Source of the DNA: Rivularia sp. T60_A2020_040
GTDB lineage: Bacteria > Cyanobacteriota > Cyanobacteriia > Cyanobacteriales > Nostocaceae
Reading direction: 5' to 3'
DNA length: 64,000 nucleotides
NCBI GenBank assembly: GCA_015272215.1
Contig: JACYMD010000078.1
Span: forward strand, 105,907 to 169,906
Each line of letters begins with the position of its first letter. Position 1 is the stretch's first letter. The notes beneath the pieces are model-generated. The model did not search any database, was not told where the DNA came from, and was given only the letters and a program-made list of their open reading frames with translations. Positions 47,927 to 57,471 of this stretch are shown piece after piece. The translations under genes were made by a program, and so were the position numbers.

Positions 47927-48829
47927 TTAACTATCTTCACCCCAAGTTTTTAATTGGAAATAAACCAACACCATTGCGATCGCGAGTAGTACAGTTGCGG
48001 CTGCGGCTGCATAACCGAAATCAAATTGACCGAAAGCTTCTTGATAAATATAATAAACCAGTAAATTTGTAGAATTGAGAGGACCACCACCAGTAATTAC
48101 ATAAACCTGCTCAAAACTGCGTAAAGTGAAAATCACAGTAGTTATGGTTGTGAATATCAAAGTCGGTCGTAATCCCGGTAAAGTTACGTACCAAAATTGT
48201 TCCCAATTGTTAGCACCATCAAGTTCTGCTGCTTCATAACGACTAACTGGAATAGCTTGTAAACCAGCTAAAAACACCACCATATTGAAACCAAGCTGTT
48301 TCCAAATACTTAACAAAATTATCACAGGCATTGCCCATACAGTACTGCTCAACCAAGGAATAGGTTGAATCCCAATACCCGAAAGAACTGCATTCACCGG
48401 ACCTTCATTTTGAAATAACCAGCGAAATCCCAAACCAGCAGCGACTAAAGAAACAATTGAAGGTAAAAAATAAGCAGTTCGTAAAAATCCCCGCAAAATG
48501 ATATTTTGGTTTAATAGTACAGCTAATCCTAAAGGGATAACAATACTAGGTATTACCGTAGCGACCGTGAAATAAAAAGTATTCCACATTACTTGATAAA
48601 AATCAGGATTAAGTATTAAACGTAGATAATTTTTTAACCCCACCCAAGTCATACCTTCTTTAGTAAAACTACCATTGGTAAAGCTGAGGTAAAATAAATA
48701 GCCAATTGGTCCAATGACAAAGACAAACAGTAGTATAAGTGCCGGAGTGAGAAAAAACCAAGCTGCAAAGGTTTCGTTGTCTAGTAGATTTTTGAAAGAA
48801 GATTGGGAAGTTTTAGGATTTTTCTGCAT
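47927..48829 (-). CDS. Sugar ABC transporter permease (MalF/UgpA type)
   Basis: 300 residues, six membrane helices, and the ABC importer EAA-loop reads EAAELDGANNWEQFWYVTLPGLRP, which contacts the ATPase. N-terminal AWFFLTPALILLFVFVIGPIGYLFYLSF is typical of carbohydrate permeases. The partner permease, binding protein and ATPase are not adjacent, as often in cyanobacteria. A link to glucoside uptake (GlsP in Anabaena) is possible but unproven. Confidence 0.92.
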   Translation of the reverse strand: MQKNPKTSQSSFKNLLDNETFAAWFFLTPALILLFVFVIGPIGYLFYLSFTNGSFTKEGMTWVGLKNYLRLILNPDFYQVMWNTFYFTVATVIPSIVIPLGLAVLLNQNIILRGFLRTAYFLPSIVSLVAAGLGFRWLFQNEGPVNAVLSGIGIQPIPWLSSTVWAMPVIILLSIWKQLGFNMVVFLAGLQAIPVSRYEAAELDGANNWEQFWYVTLPGLRPTLIFTTITTVIFTLRSFEQVYVITGGGPLNSTNLLVYYIYQEAFGQFDFGYAAAAATVLLAIAMVLVYFQLKTWGEDS

Positions 48830-48901
48830 AGAATGCGATCATAGAAGCGGGTAAAGATATTTTACCTAAGTAGGTGTCGCTAGTCGATTTTGTTAACTGA
48901 C

Positions 48902-49084
48902 ATCTTGCACAGAACTACATAATCAAAAATATAAATAAAAATATTACCAACATAAAAATGTAATATTTTAGTCCATTTTAATGGACTTATGCTATCAGAA
49001 TGGGACTTGCAGTCCCAGCCGGGTAAGAACCACAGGAAAACAATCAGTAATTATTTTGAGTTAGGAGTTTTGATGGTGCAAGAT
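48902..49084. repeat. Terminal-inverted-repeat element, copy 3 (inverted)
   Basis: 183 bases with ends ATCTTGCAC and GATGGTGCAAGAT. In opposite orientation to the copy at 14679, with shared AGTCCATTTTAATGGACT, GGGACTTGCAGTCCCA and GGTAAGAACCACAGGAAAAC. It lies 100 bases before purN. Confidence 0.85.
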
Positions 49085-49189
49085 ATAAATTAAAGCATTT
49101 GAGTAGATAGAAGACGGAAAAATACGGAATAGGCAAAAAAAGAATTAAGATTTTACCTATTACCAATTTTTTTTTAATTTGACAAAAAT

Positions 49190-49843
49190 ATGAATTCTCT
49201 CTCCCCAAGTTTGGTATCTCCCGATGTCCCCACACAGTCACAGGTATCAAAACCTTTAAAATTGGGAATCATGGCGAGTGGCAATGGAAGTAATTTTGCA
49301 GCGGTTGCCCAAGCCATTCAAAACGGACAATTAAACGCTCAAATTCAAGTTTTAATTTACAATAATCCCGATGCTTATGCAGCAGTACGTGCCTCGAAGT
49401 GGAATATTCCCGCCATACTCATCAATCATCGCGACTACAAGCACCGAGAAGAGTTAGATCAGCAAATTGTCCAAACATTGCATAAACATGACGTGGAATG
49501 GGTAATTATGGCTGGCTGGATGCGGTTGGTAACTCAAACTTTAATCGATGCATTTCCCGACAAAATAATTAATATTCATCCCAGCTTATTACCCAGCTTT
49601 AAAGGAGTAAATGCAATCGAACAAGCAATAGAGGCTGGAGTCAAGATTACGGGCTGTACAGTGCATCTCGTGTCCTTGGAAATGGATAGCGGTAAAATTA
49701 TCATGCAAGCAGCCGTACCAGTGCTACCTGACGATAATCCCGATACACTCCATAGCAGAATTCAAATTCAAGAACATCGGATTTTACCTTTAGCGATTAA
49801 TTTAGCAGCGAAGGGGTTAGAACAGTTGACAGTTGACAGTTGA
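49190..49843 (+). CDS. purN: Phosphoribosylglycinamide formyltransferase
   Basis: 217 residues; transfers formyl from 10-formyl-THF to GAR in purine synthesis. Motifs: MASGNGSNFAAV (phosphate loop), MAGWMRLVT, the catalytic INIHPSLLPSFKG (Asn and His) and GCTVHLVSLEMDSGKII. There is a 25-residue non-conserved lead. An STRR run begins at its stop codon. Confidence 0.95.
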   Translation: MNSLSPSLVSPDVPTQSQVSKPLKLGIMASGNGSNFAAVAQAIQNGQLNAQIQVLIYNNPDAYAAVRASKWNIPAILINHRDYKHREELDQQIVQTLHKHDVEWVIMAGWMRLVTQTLIDAFPDKIINIHPSLLPSFKGVNAIEQAIEAGVKITGCTVHLVSLEMDSGKIIMQAAVPVLPDDNPDTLHSRIQIQEHRILPLAINLAAKGLEQLTVDS

Positions 49844-50035
49844 CAGTTGACAGTTGACATGAATGCCTGTTGCCTTTTACCTCTTGCCTCTTACCTCTTG
49901 CTTCTTGCCTGTTGCCTGTTGCCTTTTACCTCTTGCCTGTTGCCTTTTACCTCTTGCCTGTTGCCTTTTACCTCTTGCCTCTTACCTCTTGCCTCTTGCC
50001 TTTTACCTCTTGCCTCTTGCCTTTTACCTGTTCCC
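49822..50035. repeat. STRR arrays (GACAGTT then TTGCCTC/TTGCCTT heptamers)
   Basis: Four GACAGTT units overlap the 3' end of purN, followed by about 170 bases of TTTTACC/TCTTGCC/TGTTGCC-type heptamers. All three plus-strand frames are open through it and give Leu/Pro/Cys-rich nonsense peptides, so the apparent ORFs here are artefacts. Confidence 0.92.
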
Positions 50036-50121
50036 AATATTTAATTACAAATTATCCTATTTTTGCTATGGAGGGGTACAATAAATGCCGATTGTCTTCC
50101 CATCATATAGTAGAAAATGTC

Positions 50122-50679
50122 ATGATTTCGAGTAACGACTTTCGCTCTGGTGTTTCAATTGTAATAGATGGTTCGGTATGGCGGGTGGTAGAATTCCTTC
50201 ACGTTAAGCCAGGAAAAGGTTCTGCTTTTGTGCGGACGAAACTGAAAAGTGTGACGACTGGTAATACTGTAGAAAAAACCTTTCGAGCGGGGGAATCGGT
50301 ACCTCAAGCTACTTTGGAAAAAAGTACTATGCAGCATACCTATAAAGAAGGAGATGATTTCGTCTTCATGGATATGGAAACTTATGAAGAAAGTCGTTTA
50401 ACTTCCGCACAAATTGGCGATCGCGTTAAATATATCTCAGAAGGTATGGAAGTGAATGTGATTCGCTGGAATGAGCAAGTACTAGAAGTTGAATTACCCA
50501 ATTCTGTAGTACTGGAAGTTATAGAAACCGATCCCGGTGTCAAAGGTGATACCGCAACAGGAGGCAGTAAACCAGCAAAGCTGTCAACTGGAGCCTCTAT
50601 CATGGTTCCGTTGTTTATTTCGCAAGGAGAACGTATCCGTATTGATACCCGTGATGATAAATATTTAGGTAGGGAATAA
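50122..50679 (+). CDS. efp: Translation elongation factor P
   Basis: 185 residues from ATG 50122 ([17 protein letters not shown]); the frame is open upstream only because of the STRR array. EF-P relieves ribosome stalling at polyproline. The modification loop [16 protein letters not shown] contains the Lys found in cyanobacterial EF-P, and the C-terminal OB domain ([24 protein letters not shown]) is complete. accB follows after 135 bases. Confidence 0.96.
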   Translation: MISSNDFRSGVSIVIDGSVWRVVEFLHVKPGKGSAFVRTKLKSVTTGNTVEKTFRAGESVPQATLEKSTMQHTYKEGDDFVFMDMETYEESRLTSAQIGDRVKYISEGMEVNVIRWNEQVLEVELPNSVVLEVIETDPGVKGDTATGGSKPAKLSTGASIMVPLFISQGERIRIDTRDDKYLGRE

Positions 50680-50814
50680 CTACAACTTCAATTTATTTTT
50701 GGAAAAAACGGCGTTGTCATCTTACTGTGGGGGGATATCTATCCCTACCATTTTCAAAAAATCTCATATATCCATTGATTATCTATAAACTGATTCTATG
50801 AGGACATTTTAGCT

Positions 50815-51312
50815 GTGTCATTAGACTTTAACGAAATCCGTCAACTTTTAGCGACTATTGCCCAAACGGATATTTCAGAAGTAAATCTTAAAAGCGAAAA
50901 TTTTGAATTAACAGTACGTAGGGGTGCTATTCATCCCCATCCAATACCATCAGAAGTAGTTGCAGTACCATCAGTGCCAATCAACATTCCAGCCCCTGAC
51001 TTGTCGCTGACAGTGGAAAAACCTGGCAATGGAGGGCATAATCCCCCTAGCTCTACAGCTAAAGATTCCAAACTAGTAGAAGTTCATTCGCCGATGGTAG
51101 GAACCTTTTACCGCGCTCCCGCACCGGGAGAATCGGCATTTGTAGAAGTTGGCGATCGCATTCGTCGTGGTGATACAGTATGTATCATTGAAGCCATGAA
51201 ATTGATGAATGAAATTGAGGCGGATTTATCGGGTCAAGTGATGGAAATTCTGGTAGAAAATGGTTCTCCTGTAGAATATGGTCAAGCTTTGATGCGAATT
51301 AACCCCGATTAA
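50815..51312 (+). CDS. accB: Acetyl-CoA carboxylase biotin carboxyl carrier protein
   Basis: 165 residues from GTG 50815. N-terminal helical lead, Pro-rich linker (residues 40-80), then the biotinyl domain with the biotin-lysine motif [13 protein letters not shown] and the [19 protein letters not shown] entry strand. Carrier subunit of the first step of fatty acid synthesis. Adjacent to efp, as in many cyanobacteria. Confidence 0.96.
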   Translation: MSLDFNEIRQLLATIAQTDISEVNLKSENFELTVRRGAIHPHPIPSEVVAVPSVPINIPAPDLSLTVEKPGNGGHNPPSSTAKDSKLVEVHSPMVGTFYRAPAPGESAFVEVGDRIRRGDTVCIIEAMKLMNEIEADLSGQVMEILVENGSPVEYGQALMRINPD

Positions 51313-51380
51313 GTATTAATCTATATAACGAATGTGTAATTGTAAAAAAAGTTAGTCACCTTAGCGGCGGGTTAATACTG

Positions 51381-51725
51381 ATGAAACAAACGTTGCCTAT
51401 ACCCTCAGATGTGATGCAACAAGTAGCTGAATACTTCAGTCTATTGAGTGAACCAATGCGTCTACGATTATTGCATCTGCTTCGATATGAAGAAAAATGC
51501 GTCCAGGAATTGGTAGAAGCAACCCATACTTCTCAGGCTAATGTATCAAAACACCTCAAGGTAATGTGGCAAGCGGGAATTCTCAGCCGCCGCAGTGAAG
51601 GAACTTGTGCCTATTACCGAGTGGAAGACCAAATGATTTTCGAGTTGTGTAACCAAGTTTGCGAACGTCTTGCTAACAGGTTAGAACAACAAGCTCGTAG
51701 TTTTCGGATTCTAAACGGTAGATGA
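51381..51725 (+). CDS. ArsR-family transcriptional regulator
   Basis: 114 residues, winged helix-turn-helix: LSEPMRLRLLHLLRYEEKCVQELVEA, recognition helix TSQANVSKHLKVMWQAGILSRRSEGTCAYYRV. The ligand cannot be assigned: Cys residues occur in EEKCVQEL, the wing (GTCAYY) and the last helix (ELCNQVCERL), so metal or redox sensing is possible. It follows accB by 68 bases; no metal transporter is adjacent. Confidence 0.88.
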   Translation: MKQTLPIPSDVMQQVAEYFSLLSEPMRLRLLHLLRYEEKCVQELVEATHTSQANVSKHLKVMWQAGILSRRSEGTCAYYRVEDQMIFELCNQVCERLANRLEQQARSFRILNGR

Positions 51726-52054
51726 TTCAATTTTGGATTTTGGATTTTAGATTTTAGATTCTACAATTCTTGTTCCCAGGCTCTGCTTGGGAATATATAC
51801 AGCCTAGGCTCTGCCTCTTAATACACCGGAAGCAGAGCCGAATGGCAATATTTTCCTAGCCGGAGTCTGGAAACTAGAATAAATAGTTATCAGTTAACAG
51901 TTAACTGTGATCACTGTTCAATGATTTAACGTGAGTTCGACAAAATCATAGAAGTCGGGTTTTTATGATAAGTATCTGTAACATCAGAAAACAGTAATAA
52001 AAACCCGACTTCTTACCCCAGGAAGGATTTGCGATCAAACTCACGTTAATTTAA
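51726..52054. repeat. Repeat-filled gap with nested palindromes
   Basis: STRR run ATTTTGGATTTTAGA (51731-51760), a TTCCCAGGCTCTGCTTGGGAA palindrome-type repeat (51771-51791) with a partial GGCTCTGCC/GGCAGAGCC-like partner, then AACGTGAGTT (51928-51937) and AACTCACGTT (52038-52047) as outer inverted arms around element copy 3. No gene. Confidence 0.75.
51950..52013. repeat. Palindromic 62-65-bp element, copy 3 of 3 (nested)
   Basis: AGAAGTCGGGTTTTT ... AAAAACCCGACTTCT with core AAGTATCTGTAACATC. It lies inside another inverted repeat (AACGTGAGTT/AACTCACGTT), so it may have inserted into, or formed part of, a larger cruciform. Confidence 0.9.
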
Positions 52055-52681
52055 TTAAAGCTCAAAGTTTTTCTGGTAATTGTCACGAGTTAGTGGTTGT
52101 TGTAATTCTAAGCCTTCACCACCAAGTACTTCAATTTGTTCACCGTCCAATTCCAGGTAGACTTTAGCGTTGGGATTTAAAGCTGTGGCGGTATATACAA
52201 CTTGTCCGACACGACCTATCATGGAAGCGCTACCACCACCAAATTGAAAATCGGATGACAAGTTAACTCGAACTTCGTCTCCTTGAGCTTTCATACCCAA
52301 GAGTTTGGTTCCTTCAGGTATTGTAGAAGAACCACTTCCTTCTGTTGGCCCAGCTAATAAACGTTGGAATAATGCTTCTAAAAACTCCGAAGGATTATTA
52401 ACATCTGCTTGGACTTGAATGCTTTGAGGTACTAATTCAAAATTGTTACCATCTTGACTTTCTTGAATCCAATAAACTGTAGCAGTTTTTTCGTTAGTAG
52501 CTTTGGGAGTTTCTACTGGATTTTTTGGTTGCTCAATTACAATCGGGGGATTGGGATTGGTGGTATCGCTAGGATTATTGATCGTAAAATAACCCACAAC
52601 ACCTGCAACTGCAACAGCCGCAGTAGCAATAGTTGCCGCAATACCGGAAGAAATACGATTATTTTTTGGTTGCTCTGTCAT
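52055..52681 (-). CDS. GerMN domain-containing membrane-anchored protein
   Basis: 208 residues. N-terminal membrane anchor (GIAATIATAAVAVAGVVGYFTI), a Pro/Asn/Thr-rich linker, then a GerMN/Spo-type domain (ATVYWIQESQDGNNFELVPQ ... LFQRLLAGPTEGSGSSTIPEGTKLLGM ... VRVNLSSDF). The family is extracytoplasmic and of unclear function outside sporulation. Downstream on this strand lies the nested palindrome, a possible terminator. Confidence 0.88.
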   Translation of the reverse strand: MTEQPKNNRISSGIAATIATAAVAVAGVVGYFTINNPSDTTNPNPPIVIEQPKNPVETPKATNEKTATVYWIQESQDGNNFELVPQSIQVQADVNNPSEFLEALFQRLLAGPTEGSGSSTIPEGTKLLGMKAQGDEVRVNLSSDFQFGGGSASMIGRVGQVVYTATALNPNAKVYLELDGEQIEVLGGEGLELQQPLTRDNYQKNFEL

Positions 52682-53090
52682 CTGATACCTTCTATATTAG
52701 CTGCGATAGTACCCGTATCTGTGTGAGGGGCTTGGTAGATAACACTGAATGTTCTTTATATAACGGTTTAATTTGCACGAAAGCCGCAAGTTTTGGTTTG
52801 GACGGTCTGATAATCTAATTGTAGAATTCTGATTAGAAGTCCGTCACGTTCTTTCCTGATATAAATCCAGTGTTTGATTAAGGTTTTTTACTATTCCTTC
52901 AACAAATTATGATGCAACTTGTTCCTCATTTACAGTTACTAAGATTTCAATTCACTTAATTTGTCTAACTTTGTTGCGGCTTGACTTACATCTCTACTTT
53001 TATTAACAAAGGTTTTGACTCCTTTTCCGAACGTAATGTTATTTATCGCAGCGGAAATGTTAGCACGATGGGTAACGGTTAACAAAGAAT
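52682..53090. other. 409-bp intergenic region, nothing recognised
   Basis: Gap between proS (ending at 53091) and the GerMN gene, both on the minus strand. AT-rich; no repeat or RNA identified. It must hold the GerMN gene promoter. Confidence 0.45.
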
Positions 53091-54908
53091 CTACTCCATC
53101 AAAACCGATAACTCATTTTTTATCTTTTGCTGCAAAATAGATACAACTTCATCGATGGCAATTTCGTATGATGCGCTACTTTTACGCTCGACAACTTCAA
53201 CTTTACCTTCTGTTATCGCTCTTCCGGTGACAATTCGATAAGGAATACCAATTAAATCGGCATCTTTGAATTTAGCTCCGGCACGCTCGCTTCTATCGTC
53301 TAAAACAGTTTCAATTCCGGCTTGATTTAATTCTGTGTAAAGTTTTTCGGCAACTTCCACTTGTTGAGCGTCTTTAATGTTAGGAATCGTCACAATGGCA
53401 TGATAAGGAGCAATCGCTACAGGCCAAATAATTCCATCTTTGTCGTAGGATTGCTCTACAGCAGCTTGAGCCATTCGCGAAACTCCCACACCATAACAAC
53501 CCATTTCTAAAGGTTTATCTTTACCTTGTTCTGTCGTAAAAGTTGCTCCCATAGCTTGGGAATATTTGCTACCCAGTTGAAAGATATGTCCCACTTCGAT
53601 ACCACGAGCCGATTTCAAGCTTTGCTCTGGATTGTGACAAGCGCGATCGCCAATTCTTGCTCTACGTATATCTACTACTATTTCTGGTAATTTAAATTGG
53701 TCTCCCCAATTAGCGCCAACTACGTGAAAACCGGATTCATTAGCACCAGTCACAAAGTTCTTTAAATCCACAGCAGTTTTATCTAGCAAACGTAGAAACT
53801 TGGGATGAATCTCTTTTGAAGATTTAATATAATCATCACCAATATCTGGTGCAATATAACCCAATGGTAAAGCTTTCGCCGTCCATTTTTCCTGAGCTTC
53901 CGGATTTGGTACTTCTAAAGCGATAATAGTATTTGCTTTATAAGTTGAAGCTAATTTAGTTAATTCGTTATATAACTTAACTTCATTTACATCTTGGTCG
54001 CCTCGGATATTAACCAAAACCAATACAGTTGTACCGTTATCATAAACTGCTTGATAAAGCACATTTTTGACAACTTGAGTCGGAGAACAATCGAGGATTT
54101 TGCAAAGCTTCTCAATTGTTTCAGTATTGGGAGTTTCTCGTTTTTCGTAAATTGTGAAATTAGAAGTTACTGCATCATCCGGTAAAGAAACCGCTTTTTC
54201 CACATTAGCAGCATAGATTCCGTCATCGGTATAGAGGACTTGATCTTCCCCAGCTTCCGCTAACACCATAAATTCCGTAGAGCCAGCACCACCAATTGCC
54301 CCAGAATCAGCTTCCACAGCACGAAATTCTAAACCACAACGCCGCAACATATTGCTATAGGCTTGATACATATCCTGATAAGTTTTTTTCAAGCTTTCTT
54401 CATCAGTATGGAAAGAATAGCCATCCTTCATGATAAATTCCCTACCGCGCATTAAACCGAAACGGGGACGAATTTCATCGCGGAACTTAGTTTGAATTTG
54501 GTATAAATGCACTGGTAACTGACGGTACGAACGAATTGTATCACGGGCAATTGTGGTAATTACTTCCTCATGAGTAGGACCTAAAGCTAAATTTTGTTCC
54601 CGACGGTCAACAAGGGAAAACATGATACCCTCAGCCTTAGTATAAGTATCCCAGCGTCCCGATTCCTTCCACAACTCAGCGGGTTGTAATTGAGGTAAAA
54701 GACATTCCATTGCCCCAGTAGCATTCATTTCCTCACGAACAATCTGAGAAATCTTTTGTAAAACCCGCCACATCAACGGTAGATAAGCATATATACCGCT
54801 ACCAATGCGACGAATATAGCCAGCACGGACTAGTAACTTATGGCTGGGAATTTCAGCATCAGCTGGATCATCCCTGAGTGTAACGAATAACATTTGTGAT
54901 AATCGCAT
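53091..54908 (-). CDS. proS: Prolyl-tRNA synthetase (bacterial type)
   Basis: 605 residues, class II synthetase. Motif 2 region ([26 protein letters not shown]), the GPTHEEVIT segment, the inserted YbaK-like editing domain (about residues 220-400), motif 3 ([17 protein letters not shown]) and the anticodon-binding domain ([13 protein letters not shown] ... [22 protein letters not shown]) are all present. It charges tRNA-Pro and edits mischarged Ala. Confidence 0.97.
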   Translation of the reverse strand: MRLSQMLFVTLRDDPADAEIPSHKLLVRAGYIRRIGSGIYAYLPLMWRVLQKISQIVREEMNATGAMECLLPQLQPAELWKESGRWDTYTKAEGIMFSLVDRREQNLALGPTHEEVITTIARDTIRSYRQLPVHLYQIQTKFRDEIRPRFGLMRGREFIMKDGYSFHTDEESLKKTYQDMYQAYSNMLRRCGLEFRAVEADSGAIGGAGSTEFMVLAEAGEDQVLYTDDGIYAANVEKAVSLPDDAVTSNFTIYEKRETPNTETIEKLCKILDCSPTQVVKNVLYQAVYDNGTTVLVLVNIRGDQDVNEVKLYNELTKLASTYKANTIIALEVPNPEAQEKWTAKALPLGYIAPDIGDDYIKSSKEIHPKFLRLLDKTAVDLKNFVTGANESGFHVVGANWGDQFKLPEIVVDIRRARIGDRACHNPEQSLKSARGIEVGHIFQLGSKYSQAMGATFTTEQGKDKPLEMGCYGVGVSRMAQAAVEQSYDKDGIIWPVAIAPYHAIVTIPNIKDAQQVEVAEKLYTELNQAGIETVLDDRSERAGAKFKDADLIGIPYRIVTGRAITEGKVEVVERKSSASYEIAIDEVVSILQQKIKNELSVLME

Positions 54909-55054
54909 CGTGTCTCCCCTTTACTGATTTTGGATTTTGGATTGATCTTACGGCTAAATTCGAGTTTTAAGGATTTTAGATTAACTCCACAAAGAAATTG
55001 AAGGAACCTGTACATTAATAAATTATTAATCAGAAAAAATAATATACACTTTCA

Positions 55055-55270
55055 CTATGCGGCTTTATTAACAGTTGGTTCCGGAAGGGGTTCACCAGTT
55101 GCTTGATAAGCTATTACTAAAGATTCTAAACACTCGGTTCCATTCGTAACCGCTTCTTCATAAGTTTCACCGTGAGTCCGCCATTGTTGTCCAGGGAAAT
55201 CAGGAAAACCGACTAAAAAACAGTTATCTTCTTCCGACCATTGAATGATCATTTGATACTTAAGTTTCAT
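55055..55270 (-). CDS. hicB: HicB-family antitoxin
   Basis: 71 residues with the HicB partial RNase H fold (IIQWSEEDNCFLVGFPDFPGQQ, then HGETYEEAVTNGTECLESLV). No separate DNA-binding domain is present, which is the short form. It overlaps hicA by 11 bases, so the pair is translationally coupled with the toxin gene first. Confidence 0.88.
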   Translation of the reverse strand: MKLKYQMIIQWSEEDNCFLVGFPDFPGQQWRTHGETYEEAVTNGTECLESLVIAYQATGEPLPEPTVNKAA

Positions 55271-55460
55271 TATTATCAGTATTAGCTTCTACTTGATCAA
55301 TAGCTTTTTGTACATCCTTTTCTTGATAACGCTTAGCATCGTTCCCATCTTTACCTGAAACTGTGAGTTTTCCTGGGTAAAGCGGATGTATCCAGTTTTT
55401 ATGACTTCCTCTGCCTGGTATTTCGGTAAAACCTGCTCTACGAAGCATTTTTTTGGGCAT
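55260..55460 (-). CDS. hicA: HicA-family mRNA interferase toxin
   Basis: 66 residues, dsRBD-like HicA fold with the catalytic His in GRGSHKNWIHP and the strand KLTVSGKDGNDAKRYQEKDV. Ribosome-dependent mRNA cleavage is known for the family. From memory, homologues of this subgroup start MPKK followed by seven to eight further residues before the MLRRAGF helix; here MPKK runs straight into MLRRAGF, so the first helix may be shortened by an in-frame deletion. Confidence 0.85.
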   Translation of the reverse strand: MPKKMLRRAGFTEIPGRGSHKNWIHPLYPGKLTVSGKDGNDAKRYQEKDVQKAIDQVEANTDNNET

Positions 55461-55725
55461 CTGGTCGAAATTTTACAAATCTATTTTACAAACCTATTGA
55501 TTTAACTGAATTTGTACATTAATAAATTATTAATCAGAAAAATAATTAATAAAAGTCCAAAAACTCAATTTTTATACAGAAAAGACTTCTGGAGGGGGTT
55601 TGGGGGACGGCTGCGTCCGAAGTTTGGGGGAGAATCCCCCAATGTCTTGGTTTTTTCAACAAATGAAGTTTATTATTAACAAATTAATCAGCAGGCAATT
55701 TTAACTAAACCATATTTAATTCTAA

Positions 55726-57159
55726 ATGTTTTCATTTATCAAAAAAATACAAAACAAGGAGAAAATAACATTGTCCCTCAGTATTAATCAAGCACAACCA
55801 CCTCTAGAATTTATTCCTCCAGCGTTTAACCCCTATGTTTTAAGAATTACCCAGTTGTTATTACCAGCTTGGATCAAATCCCTAACCATCATTAATCAAA
55901 TTGAAGCAGAAAACGTCAAAACTTTAGTTAAATTAATCGATGAATTTCAGCAAAAAAAGATTCGTTTTTTAATTGCATTCCGTCATCCTCAAACAGAAGA
56001 TCCTTTTGCACTAGCTTACTTGTTTTCTCATATCGTACCGAGAATAGCGCGACAAGAAGGAATTAAACTAAAATATCCCCTTCATACCCATTTTATTTAC
56101 GATCGCGGTATTCCCCTGTGGGCTGGTTCCTATGTTGGTTGGTTTTTCTCGCGTATGGGTGGTACACCAATACATCGAGGTAAAGCCGATTGGACGGGAT
56201 TAAAGTCGGCAAGGAATTTGTTTGCAAACGGACATTTCCCCATTGCTGCGGCTCCGGAAGGGGCTACAAATGGACTGAGCGAGATAATCAGTCCTTTAGA
56301 GCCGGGAATCGCTCAATTAGGCTTTTGGTGTGCGGAAGATTTGTACAAAGACAAACGCAACGAGCAGGTTTTTATTTTACCAGTTGGGATTAAATATAGT
56401 TATACTAATCCGCCGTGGGAGTCAATAGATAAATTATTAAGCGAATTAGAAGCAGCAAGTGGTTTATCTGTAGATCAAAATGGATTTGATGCAGCTTTAC
56501 CACAAGAAATGCTTTATCCGAGGTTAATTGGTTTAGCAGTACATTTATTGTCGGTGATGGAAGATTTTTACAAACGTTTTTACCATCATTCACCAGAATT
56601 AAAGATATCTGAAATAGAAAGTAGTGATGGAAATGAAGCTATCAAATTACGATTAAAAGCATTATTAGATAGTGCGTTAAAAGTGTCCGAAGATTACTTT
56701 TATTTACAGCCCAAAGGGACTTTTAATGACCGCTGTAGGAGAGTAGAACAAGCAGGTTGGAATTATATTTTTAGAGAAGATTTAAAAGATGTTAAAGCAT
56801 TATCTATTATCGAAAAAAGATTAGCTGATAGAGTTGCCGAAGAAGCGAATTTAAGAATGTGGCATATGCGTTTGGTGGAAAATTTTGTTGCAGTGACGGG
56901 TAAATATGTCAGGGAAAAACCCACAGCAGAAAGGTTTGCAGAAACAACTTTACTTATATGGGATATGGTAACTCGAATTAAAGGTGGTAATCCGTTTAAA
57001 CGTCCGAAATTGGGTAAACAAAAAGTGAAAATTACTATTGGTGAACCGTTGTCGATTTCTGATAGGTTTGAGGATTATCAAGTTAGTCGGAAAAATGCCA
57101 GAATTGCGGTTGGGGATTTGACAAGTCAATTGCAGCAGGAAATGGAAAAGTTGATATAA
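55726..57159 (+). CDS. 1-acyl-glycerol-phosphate acyltransferase family (PlsC-like) protein
   Basis: 477 residues, longer than typical PlsC (about 240). Acyltransferase motif I is FRHPQTEDPF (HX4D); motif II includes YDRGIPLWAGSYVGWFFSRMGGTPIHRG; motif III is AAPEGATNG (EGxxN in place of EGTRS). The C-terminal 200 residues are helical and of unknown role. Membrane-associated phospholipid or glycolipid acylation is inferred. It starts at the ATG at 55726, with no close partners. Confidence 0.83.
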   Translation: MFSFIKKIQNKEKITLSLSINQAQPPLEFIPPAFNPYVLRITQLLLPAWIKSLTIINQIEAENVKTLVKLIDEFQQKKIRFLIAFRHPQTEDPFALAYLFSHIVPRIARQEGIKLKYPLHTHFIYDRGIPLWAGSYVGWFFSRMGGTPIHRGKADWTGLKSARNLFANGHFPIAAAPEGATNGLSEIISPLEPGIAQLGFWCAEDLYKDKRNEQVFILPVGIKYSYTNPPWESIDKLLSELEAASGLSVDQNGFDAALPQEMLYPRLIGLAVHLLSVMEDFYKRFYHHSPELKISEIESSDGNEAIKLRLKALLDSALKVSEDYFYLQPKGTFNDRCRRVEQAGWNYIFREDLKDVKALSIIEKRLADRVAEEANLRMWHMRLVENFVAVTGKYVREKPTAERFAETTLLIWDMVTRIKGGNPFKRPKLGKQKVKITIGEPLSISDRFEDYQVSRKNARIAVGDLTSQLQQEMEKLI

Positions 57160-57471
57160 GATTTTGATTAAACGCAAAGGTATGCTGAGTTCAGCGCAAA
57201 GGTACGCGGAGAAAGCAATCTTCAAAACTGCATAAGTTCATTTTAGTCGCACCAATTATAATTAGGAGAGCCATGTTGATAAATTATCATCTTAAGTATC
57301 TGCCTTCAGATAGATTTATTTATTTAATTTTCTCTTGGTATCTTTTAATAATGAATAGCAATTTGATTTAATTTTTTAGTGATAAATATCTTGATAAATC
57401 TACAACTATCTTCTTTTCTCCTTTGAAAATTACCTTATAGAAATGCATCTACTTCGTTTTTGGTGAGCTTA
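57160..57471. other. 312-bp intergenic region
   Basis: It begins with a GCGCAAAGGTACGCGGAG-type dispersed repeat fragment (57175-57210), then AT-rich DNA containing the promoter of the NB-ARC/WD40 gene. No RNA or gene recognised. Confidence 0.5.

Noticed and set aside
49847..50084. Overlapping Leu/Pro/Cys-rich ORFs
   Set aside because: They are translations of an STRR heptamer array with no stop codons; no start site or protein-like composition.
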